64,000 nucleotides of DNA, taken from contig NC_091158.1 in assembly GCF_040958095.1 (NCBI RefSeq), forward strand, positions 34,101,635 through 34,165,634, given 5' to 3'. The stretch is from Procambarus clarkii. Taxonomy: Eukaryota; Arthropoda; Malacostraca; Decapoda; Cambaridae. This document shows, one piece after another, positions 53,850 through 64,000 of the stretch. The notes beneath the pieces were generated by a model. That model did not search any database. It was not told where the DNA came from and worked only from the letters and a program-made list of their open reading frames with translations. A program made the translations under genes and the position numbers. Each line of letters begins with the position of its first letter. Position 1 is the stretch's first letter.

Positions 53850-55030
53850 CTCCAAGCTTGTACTAAAGAGGCACCCTTCTTGAGCCCGGATGGGCACATG
53901 TATAAGCAAGTAGATGGGGTCGCCATGGGTTCTCCCCTAGGTGTCCTGTTTGCAAACTTCTATATGGGTACCATCGAGCAAAAAGTCTTAGTCGACATGA
54001 ACTTGAAACCGGCCATATACTGCAGGTATGTTGACGACATTTTTACACAGGTACCTGATGTCAGACATCTGCAGGAGCTGAAGGAGGCATTTGAGCAGAG
54101 TTCCGTGCTGCGTTTCACTTACGAGATGGAAAAGGATGGGAAGCTGCCCTTTCTAGATGTAACAGTCATGGAAAAGGGCGGAGGTTTCCACACTGCAGTC
54201 TACACTAAGGAAACAAACATAGGAATGTGCCTAAATGCCAACAGCGACTGCCCTGACAGGTACAAGAGAAGTGTTGTTAACGCATATGTCGACCGTGCTC
54301 TCAGCCACAGCTCAGAATGGAAGCAAGTCGACGAAGAACTCTGTACGGTAAGGCAGGTCCTAGTCAATAACGGCTTCTCCAATGGTTTCGTCGAAGACAT
54401 CATAAGAAGGAAAGTGAAAAGCCATGCAACCTCTGAAGAGACAACTAACACAACACCTAAACCCCCTATTAGACTATTTTACAGGAACTTCTTTTCCACA
54501 GCTCATAAAACGGAGGAAAGGGTCCTGAAAGATATTGTTAATAGAAACGTTATCCCTACAGACAAAAATCAGAGGATACAACTGACGATTTACTATAAAA
54601 CCTGAAAAACGGCCAGCCTACTCATGAGAAACTCTACAGACACAAAACAGAACGCTTTAAAAGAGACTAACGTTGTCTATGCCTTCAAATGCCCACTTGG
54701 GGACTGTAAGCTCCAAAAAACCCAGTATATAGGCAAGACAACAACATCTCTTTCTAGGCGTTTAACGATGCATAAGCAACAGGGCTCCATTAAGGAACAT
54801 ATAATCTCTTCCCACAACCAAACCATCGCCAGAGAAATCCTAGTAAACAACACAGAAATCATCGATAGATACAGCGATAGCAGGCGGCTTGACGTTTGCG
54901 AGGCACTACACATCAAGAAGTCAACACCAGCAATCAACAGCCAATTATTGCACAACTATATTCTACCCACCTCAAGACTCCGCTCCAATATAGAAGCATC
55001 AAGAAATATGGACCAATCGGCTTTCTACAA
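53850..55030 (+). pseudogene. PLE family B: RT (motifs B-C), linker and GIY-YIG endonuclease
   Basis: RT: QVDGVAMGSPLGVLFANFYM (motif B), YCRYVDDIF (motif C, intact), LPFLDVTVMEKG, VYTKETNIGMCLNANSDCP. TGA at 54603-54605 where copy B1 has CGA. The nuclease has VVYAFKCPLGDCKLQ, TQYIGKTTTSLSRRLTMH and DVCEALHIKKSTPAINSQL, with the catalytic Glu intact. Motif A and the N-terminus are missing. Only one stop in ~390 codons, so this is a relatively young copy. Confidence 0.9.
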
Positions 55031-55210
55031 ACACTTCTATTCAATACCCATTGTTTGTGTTCTGTCTTGTGTTGATACTTTTAATACCCTATTAATATCC
55101 CCTCTTGTTCTGTCTTGTGTTAAGGCCACATCACCCCTCCCACCTCACTCAAATGTAGATATAAAATCAGAGATACGTAAGTTCTATTCAGTTGTGTATT
55201 TGTGAACTAA

Positions 55211-55263
55211 AGTCTTTGAAAATGTAATAAGTTTTACGAAACGCGCCCGTGTCGCGTCAGACT
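55211..55263 (+). ncRNA. Hammerhead-ribozyme-like motif, PLE family B (best-formed copy)
   Basis: AGTCT (55211-55215) pairs with AGACT (55259-55263) as stem I. TTGAAAAT takes the place of the first core strand. GTAA/TTAC form stem II. Then GAA, and ACGCG (55241-55245) pairs perfectly with CGCGT (55253-55257) around loop CCCGTGT as stem III, with C at 55258 at the cleavage position. Fold and second core strand fit a type I hammerhead. The first core strand (CUGANGA expected) has C to T and G to A changes, the latter at the position of catalytic G8, so self-cleavage is uncertain. Confidence 0.45.
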
Positions 55264-55419
55264 AGAAATAAAAATGAATTTTGGAGAATTAATTTTTGAT
55301 TTACCTCCAACAGTGAAGCGTAATGTACGAAAGATTGAGAAAATTCGTGTTAGAATTATTAATCTTACTTTTTCGGTCATATTTAATAATATATGCCTAC
55401 AGGAAAGACTGCTACCAAT

Positions 55420-55712
<293 letters not shown>

Positions 55713-55953
55713 GGATAGGTTGTACATTGATCGGAATAAAATTCCCTAAACAGACATATCCATATAATACATGATATGGGGGAAGCATTACCAGTATAAA
55801 CGGCTAAAGTCACCCACCTGCAACCCGTTTGAGACACTCATGCAGACACACGCTACACCCAAAAAATATTCTATGAAGGTTCGAGTCTACTTATGGCAGT
55901 TTATGTGATACAGTGTTCATTCTGGTATCAAAATACTCGTTTCAGTTTGTAGT
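55713..55953. other. No recognisable feature
   Basis: Unassigned DNA between the TIR fragment and the piggyBac remnant. Confidence 0.4.
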
Positions 55954-56475
55954 TCATGCGATTTTCAGAATCAACTGAATCGCTGGAGGTTCAACATTTG
56001 AGTCAGAGTCAGAGTCATCTGACAAAACCGTCTCGTCAAATGGCAGTGTGCCAGACATCTCGGGTTCTGATTCGGTTGCTGCTTCAGCTTGAGGTGTTGA
56101 AGTGAACAAGGGCCGCCTCACACCAGATGGTCCAGGAGTTTGCATGGCGTCAGCATAGGCAGGACCTGTGTCATCATTTATGTCTGGAGCGTGCCGCAAG
56201 TGTTGAGATACTGTTGCTGTTTGAGGCCAATCTTCCAGGTCCCAGCACAATAGGGCCCAATTTGCCTCCTCGTGGAACTGTAGCAATGTTAGCTTTTTTT
56301 GATCAGTTGTGTTGTATTTGTACAAAACAAAGGCATTATGCAAAGCTATTTGCAGGAAATAAAACGTTATCTTTTAGGTCTACTTGTGAGTTTTCCGGGT
56401 AAAATGGTAATACCATTTGATCGAAGTGGTCCACACCTTTCATGAACTTATTGTACCATGCAGCCTAGTGGTGAG
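55954..56475 (-). pseudogene. piggyBac-type transposase, C-terminal fragment
   Basis: Minus strand ~56470-56355 encodes YNKFMKGVDHFDQMV, the conserved piggyBac block after the last catalytic Asp. After a frameshift, ORF 56343-55954 gives NAFVLYKYNTTDQKKLTLLQ, matching the NA-x-x-LY block. It ends with a 70-residue acidic, low-complexity tail (SDDSDSDSNVE) lacking the Cys-rich finger typical of many piggyBac C-termini. The catalytic DDD core and TTAA ends are not present. Confidence 0.7.
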
Positions 56476-56640
56476 AAAGAGAGCTTCATGGCGCGCAGTT
56501 TAAAACAAACCCAAAGTAAATCGGATTAAAATTGAATTTTATACAAATATTTTTTATGAGGACATAAATTTATGTTCACATCTCGGAAGCGGTGAGGCGA
56601 AACAGGACTCCGGGCGGAGTCCTTATACGCAGAAAGTGTT
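56476..56640. other. No recognisable feature
   Basis: Short unassigned spacer. Confidence 0.4.
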
Positions 56641-56699
56641 AATGCAATCGGTAATATTGAATTGGAATTGTAACATATTTAGTATAGTGTGTGTTGCTC

Positions 56700-57180
56700 G
56701 CAACAGATGGCGTTGTTTTTCAAACAGCATGTTTTTACCTGTCACAGGTGTGGCATCTATATAGTAGGTATATAAAAACATGCGCGCAATCGAATGGAAC
56801 GTTGTGTCAATAATTAAAGCAATCAGTGATGAACTTTCGGAGATTACGGCATGTGTGACTCTTAAGTTCAACATATTTCGCTTTTTTTTTTAGTAGGTAT
56901 TAAATTTTTAACATGCGCATATTAAAATACAATGTTGTGTCAAAATTTCAAAGCAATCGGTAAAGAGGTTTCGAAGATTTATCGATGAATAACACATGAA
57001 TAAACACAGTTTTTCAAAAAAAATTTTTTTTTCCCGTCACAGACGTGACATCTATACAGTGTTAATATAAAAACCCGTTCGGACGCGAATGGAACGTTGT
57101 GTCAAAATTTCAAAGGAATCGGTGAAGAACTTTTGGAGATTAGCTATTTTGAACAAACGGACATATACATTTTTATTTAT
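56700..57180. repeat. Diverged ~150-bp tandem repeat, three units
   Basis: Three units share GAACGTTGTGTCAAAATTTC (variants), AAAGCAATCGGTGAAGA and TTTCGGAGATTA; units one and three are also preceded by a GTCACAG...TGGCATCTATA block. Likely the end of an unidentified transposon. Confidence 0.6.
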
Positions 57181-57976
57181 ATAGACATTTGTTTATGATA
57201 TAAACAGTTTATGTAAAAAGTATCCTTGCAGAAACTGAGTTGCTAGCTCCGTACTGAGGCCGAGAAACGGAGGGTAAGTTCTGTAACGATATAACAATAG
57301 CAATGTTTAAGAACATGATTGAATGAATCAATTTATGAATACCAACCATTCCATCTTCCATCAGTCTCTTTCCCTCCTTTACATTCCCAAGCAATTTGTT
57401 GAGGTTTATTGCCAAATAACCACCGTTAAAAATCAATATGAGACAGAGCACGTCAACGTTTGGCACCTGTGTTAGCGTATTTTCCTCCTAAAATATAAAT
57501 GAAAGTGGCGCAGCGAGCTCTTGCTGTCAACGAACAATTGTGTTCATCGCATGACGAGTGTTTGCGATCGGGGACATTTGACGAAATACATGACCGCTTC
57601 TCTTTGATTTATGAGCGATGAATCCTTGTTAATATTTACTGGAATTGTAGTAACGGTGCATTATTCTTGTAATAATATGTTGACCCCTATCAGGAGCAGC
57701 TGATTCCTACACGGACTTTTGATGGCAAGAAAAACTTATGATTTACAAAAGTTACGACTATGAAATTACAGCAAAAGATTAATATTTAAATATGTTATGG
57801 CAATTATTATATGAATTCCATATGCGATTGTACAGAAAATGACGCAACATATATAAGGGGAGGGAAGGGGAGAGAGTGAAGGGAATAGCTGAGTGGAAGA
57901 AGGAGGAGAGAGTGGGGGGAAGCTGAGAGAGTTGAGAGAAGAGGAACGAAAGGATGGGGAGAGAGTAAATTTATTA
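57181..57976. other. No recognisable feature
   Basis: AT-rich, then a purine-rich stretch at 57855-57970. Nothing recognised. Confidence 0.4.
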
Positions 57977-59490
57977 TCCCATCCGGGATCTTCCAGTCAC
58001 TATTCCAGGCAGGTTTTACCAGTCATTATCCCAGGCAGGTTTTACCAGTCACTATCCCAGGCAGGTTCTACAAGTCACTATCCCAGGCAGGTTCTACAAG
58101 TCACTATCCCAGGCAGGTTTTACCAGTCACTATCCCAGGCAGGTTCTACAAATCCCTATCCAAGGTGGGTCTACCAGTCATTATCCTAGGCGGGGTTTAC
58201 CATTCACCATCCCAGGCGTGTCCTTCTGGTCACAATATCTCAGGCGGGTCCTCGCAGTCACTATCCCAAGCGAGTTCTACCAGTCACTGTCCCAGGCGAG
58301 TTCTATCAGTCACTATCCAAGGTAGGTTCTACCAGTCACTATCTCAAGCAGCTCCTACCCAGACGATTCCTACGAGTCACAATATCCCCGACAGGTCCTT
58401 CCAATCACTATCCCAGGTGGGTTCATCCAGTCACTATTCCCAGCGGCTTCTACCAGTCACTATCCCTGGTGAGTTCTACCAGTCACTATCCCTGGTAAGT
58501 TCTTCCAGTCACTATCTCAGGAGGGTTCTTCCTGTCACAATCCCAGGCAGGTTTTTCCAGTCACTATCCCAGTCGGGTTCTTCCACTCACTATCCCACGC
58601 GCGTTCTACCAGTCTCTATCTCAGGCGGGATCTTTGAATCACAATATCCCAGGCATTTTTTATCAGTCACTATCCAAGGCGGGTTCTTCCAGTCATTATC
58701 CAAGACGAGTCACAGTCTGGGATAATATCACTCTCCCAGGCGGGTTCTACCAATCACAATACATCTGAAGGGTCCTTCCAGTCACCATCCCAAGCGGGTC
58801 CTTCCAGTCACCATCCCAAGCGGGTCCTTCCAGTCACCATCCCAAGCGGGTCCTTCCAGTCACCATCCCAAGCGAGTCCTTCCAGTCACCATCCCAAGCG
58901 GGTCCTTCCAGTCACCATCCCAAGCGGGTCTTTCCAGTCACCATCCCAAGCGGGTCCTTCCAGTCACCATCCCAAGTGGGTCCTTCCAGTCACCATCCCA
59001 AGCGGGTCCTTCCAGTCACCATCCCAAGCAGGTCCTTCCAGTCACTATCCCAAGCGGGTCCTTCCAGTCACCATCCCAAGCGGGTCTTTCCAGTCACCAT
59101 CCCAAGCGGGTCCTTCCAGTCACCATCCCAAGCGGGTCCTTCCAGTCACACTACACCAGGCGGGTTCTACCAGCCTCAATATCCCTGACGGGTTTTACCA
59201 GACAAAATATCCCAGACAGGTCCTTCAAGTCACAATATCCAAGACTGGTCCTTCCAGTTACAATATCCCAGACGGGTTCTACCAGTAACTATTCAAGGCG
59301 GGTTCTAGCAGTCACTATCCTAGACGAGTTCTACCACTCACTATCCAAGGCAGGTCCTACCAGTCACAATATCCCAGACGGTTCCTTCCTGTCACAATAT
59401 CCCAGACAAGTCCTTCCACTCACAATATTCCAGACAAGTCCTTCCACTCACAATATCCCATACAAGTCCTTCCACTCACATTATCCCATG
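57977..59490. repeat. 26-bp minisatellite block
   Basis: About 1.5 kb of 25-29-bp units of the form CAGTCACTATCCCAGGCGGG + TTCTAC. The central part (58774-59150) has ~14 almost identical units (CCTTCCAGTCACCATCCC + AAGCGGGT); the flanks are more diverged. A 26-bp unit cycles through all three frames every 78 bp. It happens to lack stops, giving S/Q/P-rich ORFs of 98 and 186 codons. Confidence 0.9.
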
Positions 59491-59496
59491 CGGGAC

Positions 59497-60371
59497 TGTT
59501 ATGATCTAGCTTACACTAGTATGACTGGTATACGCTGTGATCATACGTTAATATAATATAATACAGTATAACATCTTATCACCATTATAAACTGATTTTG
59601 CTATACCTTTGATTCACTATTATATATATATAGGTTCTATGTATTACTGTGTGTGACAGATCTCGGCGCCATCTATGATCCAGGATCCGAGTTAAACAGT
59701 TGTCCCTCCCATTAAATTTGGTTTCCCATCTTCTAGTCTGCTGTTATGGGAGGTGACGAGGGCCAGTCAGACGGCAGTGAAGTAGAGAGAGTGATGCACA
59801 GAGGGAAGCAGCGAATGTGAAGACCTTGGGACGCCTCTGCGCGAGTATGCTAGCCAGACGGCTAGTGGAGCGCTGTGGACTTCACCATTTGGGAGTGCTA
59901 ACACAGAGGGTTAGTAGAGCACTGAGAACTTCACTGTTGGTGTGTGCTAGCCGGAGGGCTAGTGGAGTGCTGAGGATTTCCCCGTTTAGGTGTGCTAACC
60001 AAAGAGTTAGAGCACAGGAAGACTTCACTGTTTGAGCGTGCTAGTAAGTGGGCTAGTGGAGCATATGAAGGCGTCACCATAACTGCAGCTAACGTGAGGG
60101 CTAGATTGCGCTGAAGACCTCGTCAGAGGAGTATACATAGTGTCTGTCATCTTTGAAGCTAGCTAGCATGAGGGCAAGTGATGCATTAGACGACCTCTTT
60201 AGAAACTTGTTTTTAATGGTAGTTGTAGATAATAAACACGGTTAATTTTAAGTGTAATTTCATTTCTTACCTTAAACGTTACACAACATTTCCACCAAGG
60301 TTAGCGATCTCTGGGCTTGAGAAGGATCATAAAGTTAAAAAAATAATCCGGTTACAGAAGGGTTCGTAACA
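59497..60371 (+). mobile_element. Solo-LTR-like sequence
   Basis: Starts TGTTATGATCTAGC and ends GGTTCGTAACA, giving TG...CA with inverted tips TGTTA/TAACA. AATAAA occurs at ~60231 (GATAATAAACACGG). It interrupts sequence resembling the 26-bp minisatellite on the left (ATGCGGG) and CGGTTCTATG on the right. No convincing target-site duplication; no partner LTR in the window. Confidence 0.4.
59844..60120 (+). repeat. ~48-bp tandem repeat, six units
   Basis: Units contain GTGCTAGC-xx-AGGGCTAGTGGAGCNCTG and GACTTCACTGTTTGG. Because 48 is a multiple of 3, a 72-codon ORF (59817-60035) stays open with a 16-residue period. I see no evidence that it is translated. Confidence 0.8.
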
Positions 60372-60950
60372 CGGTTCTATGTGACTTATTTATCACTATC
60401 CTATGTATTATTTTATGTCTACTATTATGACGTTAAGTGAATTAGGCTACTGTTGGTTGGTTGGTTGATATTGCTATACTTAGTATTGTGAGGATATATA
60501 CTCATAGGCAGGGTTATGAGTTATGTTGTATTATATTATTTTATACTTATAACACAATATTATAATATTGTGTTATATTATATTAGTGTATCATTGTATT
60601 ACAATGTGTTGATGAATGTTTCTTTAGAGAAGAGTACTAACGGTGGAGCTGGCCGACTAAGCTAAATTCTTTTGAATTCTCCTTTCTCATCCCTAAGACC
60701 CACCCTTAACACCAAACCACCCTTTGCTTGCTAGTCGAGATTAAGTATTGCCATGTCGAGTAGAATGAAATTCTGTTTGTATCTTTTGTTATTATATTCT
60801 TCATTGTGTACTTTTATGCTTATACCATTTTATATTGTGAGTTGTATATTGTGATGCTCATTACATCACTGTAAGGTGCAAGATATATCGAAATGTAAAG
60901 GTAGTTATATGAGTTAGAATGTTTGAAGGAAGAGAACTGAACGGTTATGT
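60372..60950. other. No recognisable feature
   Basis: AT-rich spacer with short TATAT palindromes near 60550. Confidence 0.4.
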
Positions 60951-63120
60951 TGCAGTGTTGGCACCAGTGTGTACCGCGGCCGGCGCGCGACAACACCCAC
61001 ACTGGTCACAAGGTTTTGGTTGACAGATGAGCTCAGTCCGACTTCAGTTCTTTTGTATATGGTGATGGATCAGAACAACCGGGGTGTTCATCTGTTGGGG
61101 GGCATTTGTGGAACAGGTGGCAGGTGATTTTATTTTGTGTAAGCAGTTTTATGAATCTGCATGAATGCACCTTTGCCCATCCTTCATTGGATCTAGAGTG
61201 GTGGGTACAGCTGAGGACCTTACTGTGTTTTTGAGTGTCCCGAATGAGACTGACTCCTACCCCAATTAATTGATTGTGTTACCTCCATACTGTGTTCATG
61301 ACCTTACATTATATTGTAGTATACCACTGCACTAGGATGAAGCCTAGTGTCAGCTACCCCTCCGTGGTGAGGGGCTCACGTACACCTCCCTGGGACCGGT
61401 GTGGGTTGTCTTTGGCCCCCCCCCCTCTTCTGCCCCCTCTTTGGGTGGTGTACGTGCTGAAGGGTACCATGTAGGGGCCTTCTGAGCCATCGGACCACCC
61501 GCTGGAAGGGCCGCCCTGAGTGGATGGTTGGGTGTCCAGGCTGGGGTGATAGAGGGGATGGGGTCTTAGCACCAGTGTGGGAGAATGGACGGTGTAGTAG
61601 GACTACCCTGTTGAAAAAGGGGAGCACCCTTCCTGCACTGGCCCGCGCTCGGCCTCCCTGACTGCCCTGGTAGGTGGTATCTCTTGGTTCCAGGTTCCAT
61701 TCTTTAAATATTGGGTTGTTGCATGGATAACGACTCGACTTCTCTTACCCAGGCTCATGGGGTGGGCGACCAGGCCCCTGAGCCGGACCGTCCTGGAAGA
61801 TCAGGATCTGTAGCTCCCACTACAGGACCTGGTTTAGGCCCAGACCGGACTCTTCCTCCCTGCTCCCCTCCCTCCTTTAGGCCGAGGGCTCGACCCTCCC
61901 GTTGGGTCGAGCCCCAAGCCTGCTGTGGTGACCGCCTCGTCCTCTTCCACGGCTCCATCTCTTATTATGACTACTGCGCCTTTTGACCCGTCTCTCTCTA
62001 ATGGTTCTCATCATCATCCCCGCCACAGCTGCTCTCATCTTCTCCCTTCCCATACTAATTCGTTCCATGCTTTGTTTGGTCCTGCTACGTGGACTAAGTA
62101 CTTTGACCTCCATTCTTTGGATTCAACTCTTCCTCCTGACGACTTTTCCCTTCATAGGCATCTTGTCGATTCCGTAGATGTCTCTGTTACCTTCAACTCT
62201 ACCCGTCTTGGTACCCGTGTCGTTGCTGCTCCTTCTAAGGATGCGGCCACCCGCATGGCCGCTTCATCCTGCCTTGGCGAGACCCCTGTTTGGGTCTCGA
62301 AGAACGCTCGGTTGAATGCCAGTGTTGGCACTGTTCTCCCGCACCATGTTTCGACCGATGTTAGGAATTTAATGGACTGCCACATGGATGTCAAGCATAT
62401 CCTCGAGGCCCTGGGTCATTCTGTCTGCCCCTTCGGGTTGTGAAGGTTATTTTTGATGGTAGGATCCTTCCACCCTCTGTCATTCTTGCTGGTGCCAAAT
62501 GCTCCGTTCAGGAGTATATTCCATCTCCTCGGCTCTGCAATAAGTGCTGGAGGCTTGGGCATGGTGCCCCTTAAATGTTCTAGTCCTGTTTCTCTCTGTC
62601 CCTTGTATGGAGGCGAGGGTCACTCTAAGTTGGAGTGCACGTCTCCACAGGCCCACTGCCTCAATTGCAGTGAGGCCCACCCTACCTTCTCCCGTGCGTG
62701 TATACGTTACAAACTTGAGGCGGCCGTCCTCAACTTGAAGCACCGGGACCGTTTGTCTTTTCCTGAGGCTCGGCGCCAAGTTCATCGTCTCCCCTCTTTC
62801 GCTGGCGTCTCTTATGCTCGCGTGGTACGCTCTTCCTCTCTTCGTCCTTCCCACCTTCCTGAATCTCGCAACCGTTTCCAAGCCTTAGACTCGGAACGCC
62901 CACAACCACCTCCCATGTTTCCCTTCTTTCTGTCCCGGAGCGTCCCCCTCGTGGTTCTCTGTCTAGGGCTCCCTTTCTTTCTACCCAGTCTGTCATGTGT
63001 CCTGTGTCTTCTTTCTCCTCTCCTTCTGGTCCTCCTTCCCGTCATTCTCCTCCGCCTCTTGGCTCTCCACGCCGCCTGACTGTGCGGGCCGATGTCCATC
63101 GCTCTCCTGGTGGTCGTGAT

Positions 63121-63121
<1 letters not shown>
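60951..63121 (+). mobile_element. Jockey/I-type LINE, 5' part (3' side cut by (AT)n)
   Basis: A GC-rich leader (60951-61722) with the inverted words CCAGTGTG/CACACTGG precedes a gag-like ORF1. The element stops at (AT)n at 63122, before any endonuclease or RT. The start of the leader is not defined. Confidence 0.55.
61723..63100 (+). pseudogene. LINE ORF1: gag-like protein with CCHC zinc knuckles
   Basis: ATG 61723 (MDNDSTSLTQAHG). The N-terminal 60-100 residues are P/S/R-rich. A frameshift near 61900-61925 leads to TKYFDLHSLDSTLPP and AAPSKDAATRMAAS, an RNA-binding-like region. Three knuckles follow: CNKCWRLGHGAP (62536, in a second frame, followed by a stop), CPLYGGEGHSKLEC and CLNCSEAHPTFSRAC. 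In the second knuckle the second Cys is Tyr. A Ser/Pro/Arg-rich tail runs into (AT)n. At least three frameshifts. The order matches ORF1 of Jockey/I-group LINEs, which packages element RNA. Confidence 0.75.

Positions 63122-63213
<92 letters not shown>
63122..63213. repeat. (AT)n microsatellite
   Basis: AT tract cutting the LINE ORF1 and abutting PLE B4. Confidence 0.95.
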
Positions 63214-63217
<4 letters not shown>

Positions 63218-64000
63218 TAGTATATTTTGGTAGCAGTATTTCCTGTAGACATATATTATTAAATATGACCGAAAAAGTAAGAATAATAATTCTTACACGA
63301 ATTTTCTCAATGTTTCTTATATTTTTCTTCACTGTTGATGGTAACTGAAAAATCAATTCTCCAAAATTCATTTTTATTTCTAGTCTGACGCGACACTTGA
63401 GCGCGTTTCATAAAACTTATTACATTTTCAAAGACTTTAGTTTACACAGACACAACTATAACTGAACAGAGCTTAAACATCTTCGATTTTATACCTACAT
63501 TTGGGTGAGGTGATATGTTACAACAGTTTTGGATGAGGTAAAAAACAAACTTTCAACACAAGACAGAACACGAAACAATGGGTATAATATTTGTAAGTTA
63601 AAGGGAAGAATGGAAGTAACTGCAAAAGGCCTATTAGCCCATATTTCTTGATGCTTCTATATTGGTGCGGAGTCTTGAAGTGGGTAGAATATAGTTGTGC
63701 ATTAATTGGCTGTTGATTGCTGGTGTCTACTTCTTAATGTGTAGTGCCTCGCAGATATCTAGCCGCCTGCTATCGCTGTATCTATCGATGATTTCCGTGT
63801 TTTTTGTTAAGACTTCTCTGGTGATGGTCTGGTTATGGGAAGAGATTATATGTTCCTTAATGGAGCCCTGTTGCTTATGCATCGTTAATCGCCTGGATAG
63901 AGATGTTGTTGTCTTGCCTATATACTGAATTCTTTAAGGCTTACAGTCCCCCAAGAGGGCGTTTGAAGGCATAGACGACATTGGTCTCTTTTAAAGCGTT
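63214..64000 (-). mobile_element. Penelope-like element family B, copy B4 (continues beyond the window)
   Basis: Minus strand from the right edge: GIY-YIG region homologous to B1 (63695-64000), 3' UTR with hammerhead-like block (63381-63440) and the terminal segment at (AT)n. In the hammerhead-like block GAAAC reads GAAAC preceded by TAT (CGT to CAT change on the plus strand, GTTTCAT). The RT lies, if present, outside the window. Confidence 0.85.

Larger units (their letters stand above)
53817..55419 (+). mobile_element. Penelope-like element family B, main copy of B3 (5'-truncated)
   Basis: Starts inside the RT, just before motif B, and continues through linker, GIY-YIG and 3' UTR to (AT)n. 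Head-to-head with 53630-53816. Bounded on both sides by AT tracts. Confidence 0.9.

Noticed and set aside
58774..59155. CRISPR-like regular repeat spacing
   Set aside because: No variable spacers; contiguous minisatellite units in a eukaryotic context. The same applies to 51375-51560.

Overview
The window is eukaryotic, repeat-dominated DNA and shows no intact host gene. It most likely comes from a decapod crustacean, and a crayfish is my guess. The reasons are very long (AT)n tracts, (TTAGG)n-type arrays (the arthropod telomere unit), several Penelope-like element (PLE) families with GIY-YIG endonucleases, tRNA-derived SINEs, and many decayed LINEs. The species assignment is inference. No prokaryotic signals (operons, RBS, CRISPR) are present.

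Layout. 0-3 kb: simple repeats and one orphan helix-turn-helix ORF. 3-11 kb: a mosaic of (AT)n tracts separated by fragments of an RLE-type non-LTR element, a PLE (family B), tRNA-Gln-like DNA, a solo LTR, tRNA-derived SINEs and copies of a TIR element that carries TTAGG arrays. 11.2-18.3 kb: a complete but decayed LTR retrotransposon with two ~720-bp LTRs. Its pol order is protease-integrase-RT-RNase H, so integrase lies before RT, and its capsid is SCAN-like; both point to the Gmr1-like branch of Ty3/gypsy. 18.3-19.4 kb: a head-to-head PLE (family D). 19.4-23.5 kb: mostly unrecognised sequence. 23.5-28.3 kb: five more TIR elements, PLE tails and (AT)n. 28.3-32 kb: PLE family A with an RT and GIY-YIG on the plus strand and an inverted, 5'-truncated copy head-to-head. 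32-34.8 kb: tandem arrays of two tRNA-derived repeats (275-bp and 259-bp units), the second switching orientation inside the array. 36-52 kb: nested LINEs (a CR1-like element with an SGNH-esterase ORF1, a second family 'beta' present several times, a third family 'gamma' inserted twice into beta copies), then a ~1.1-kb GA/GGGA tract and a 23-bp minisatellite. 52.4-55.7 kb: another RLE-LINE fragment and a head-to-head PLE B, each bounded by (AT)n. 56-64 kb: a piggyBac transposase remnant, a 26-bp minisatellite, a solo-LTR-like sequence with internal 48-bp repeats, a LINE gag-like ORF1, and a further PLE B copy that runs off the end.

Common threads. Most element junctions in the mosaic parts fall exactly at (AT)n. 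Five PLE 3'-end families share a short core resembling a hammerhead ribozyme, CTGANGA (or a relaxed form), then a hairpin, then GAA followed by a self-complementary or hairpin stem. The best candidates for something undescribed are the TTAGG-carrying TIR element confined to (TA)n, the integrase-first LTR element with SCAN-like Gag in an arthropod-like genome, and the hammerhead-like motif family. Long (AT)n lengths are probably the least reliable part of the assembly.
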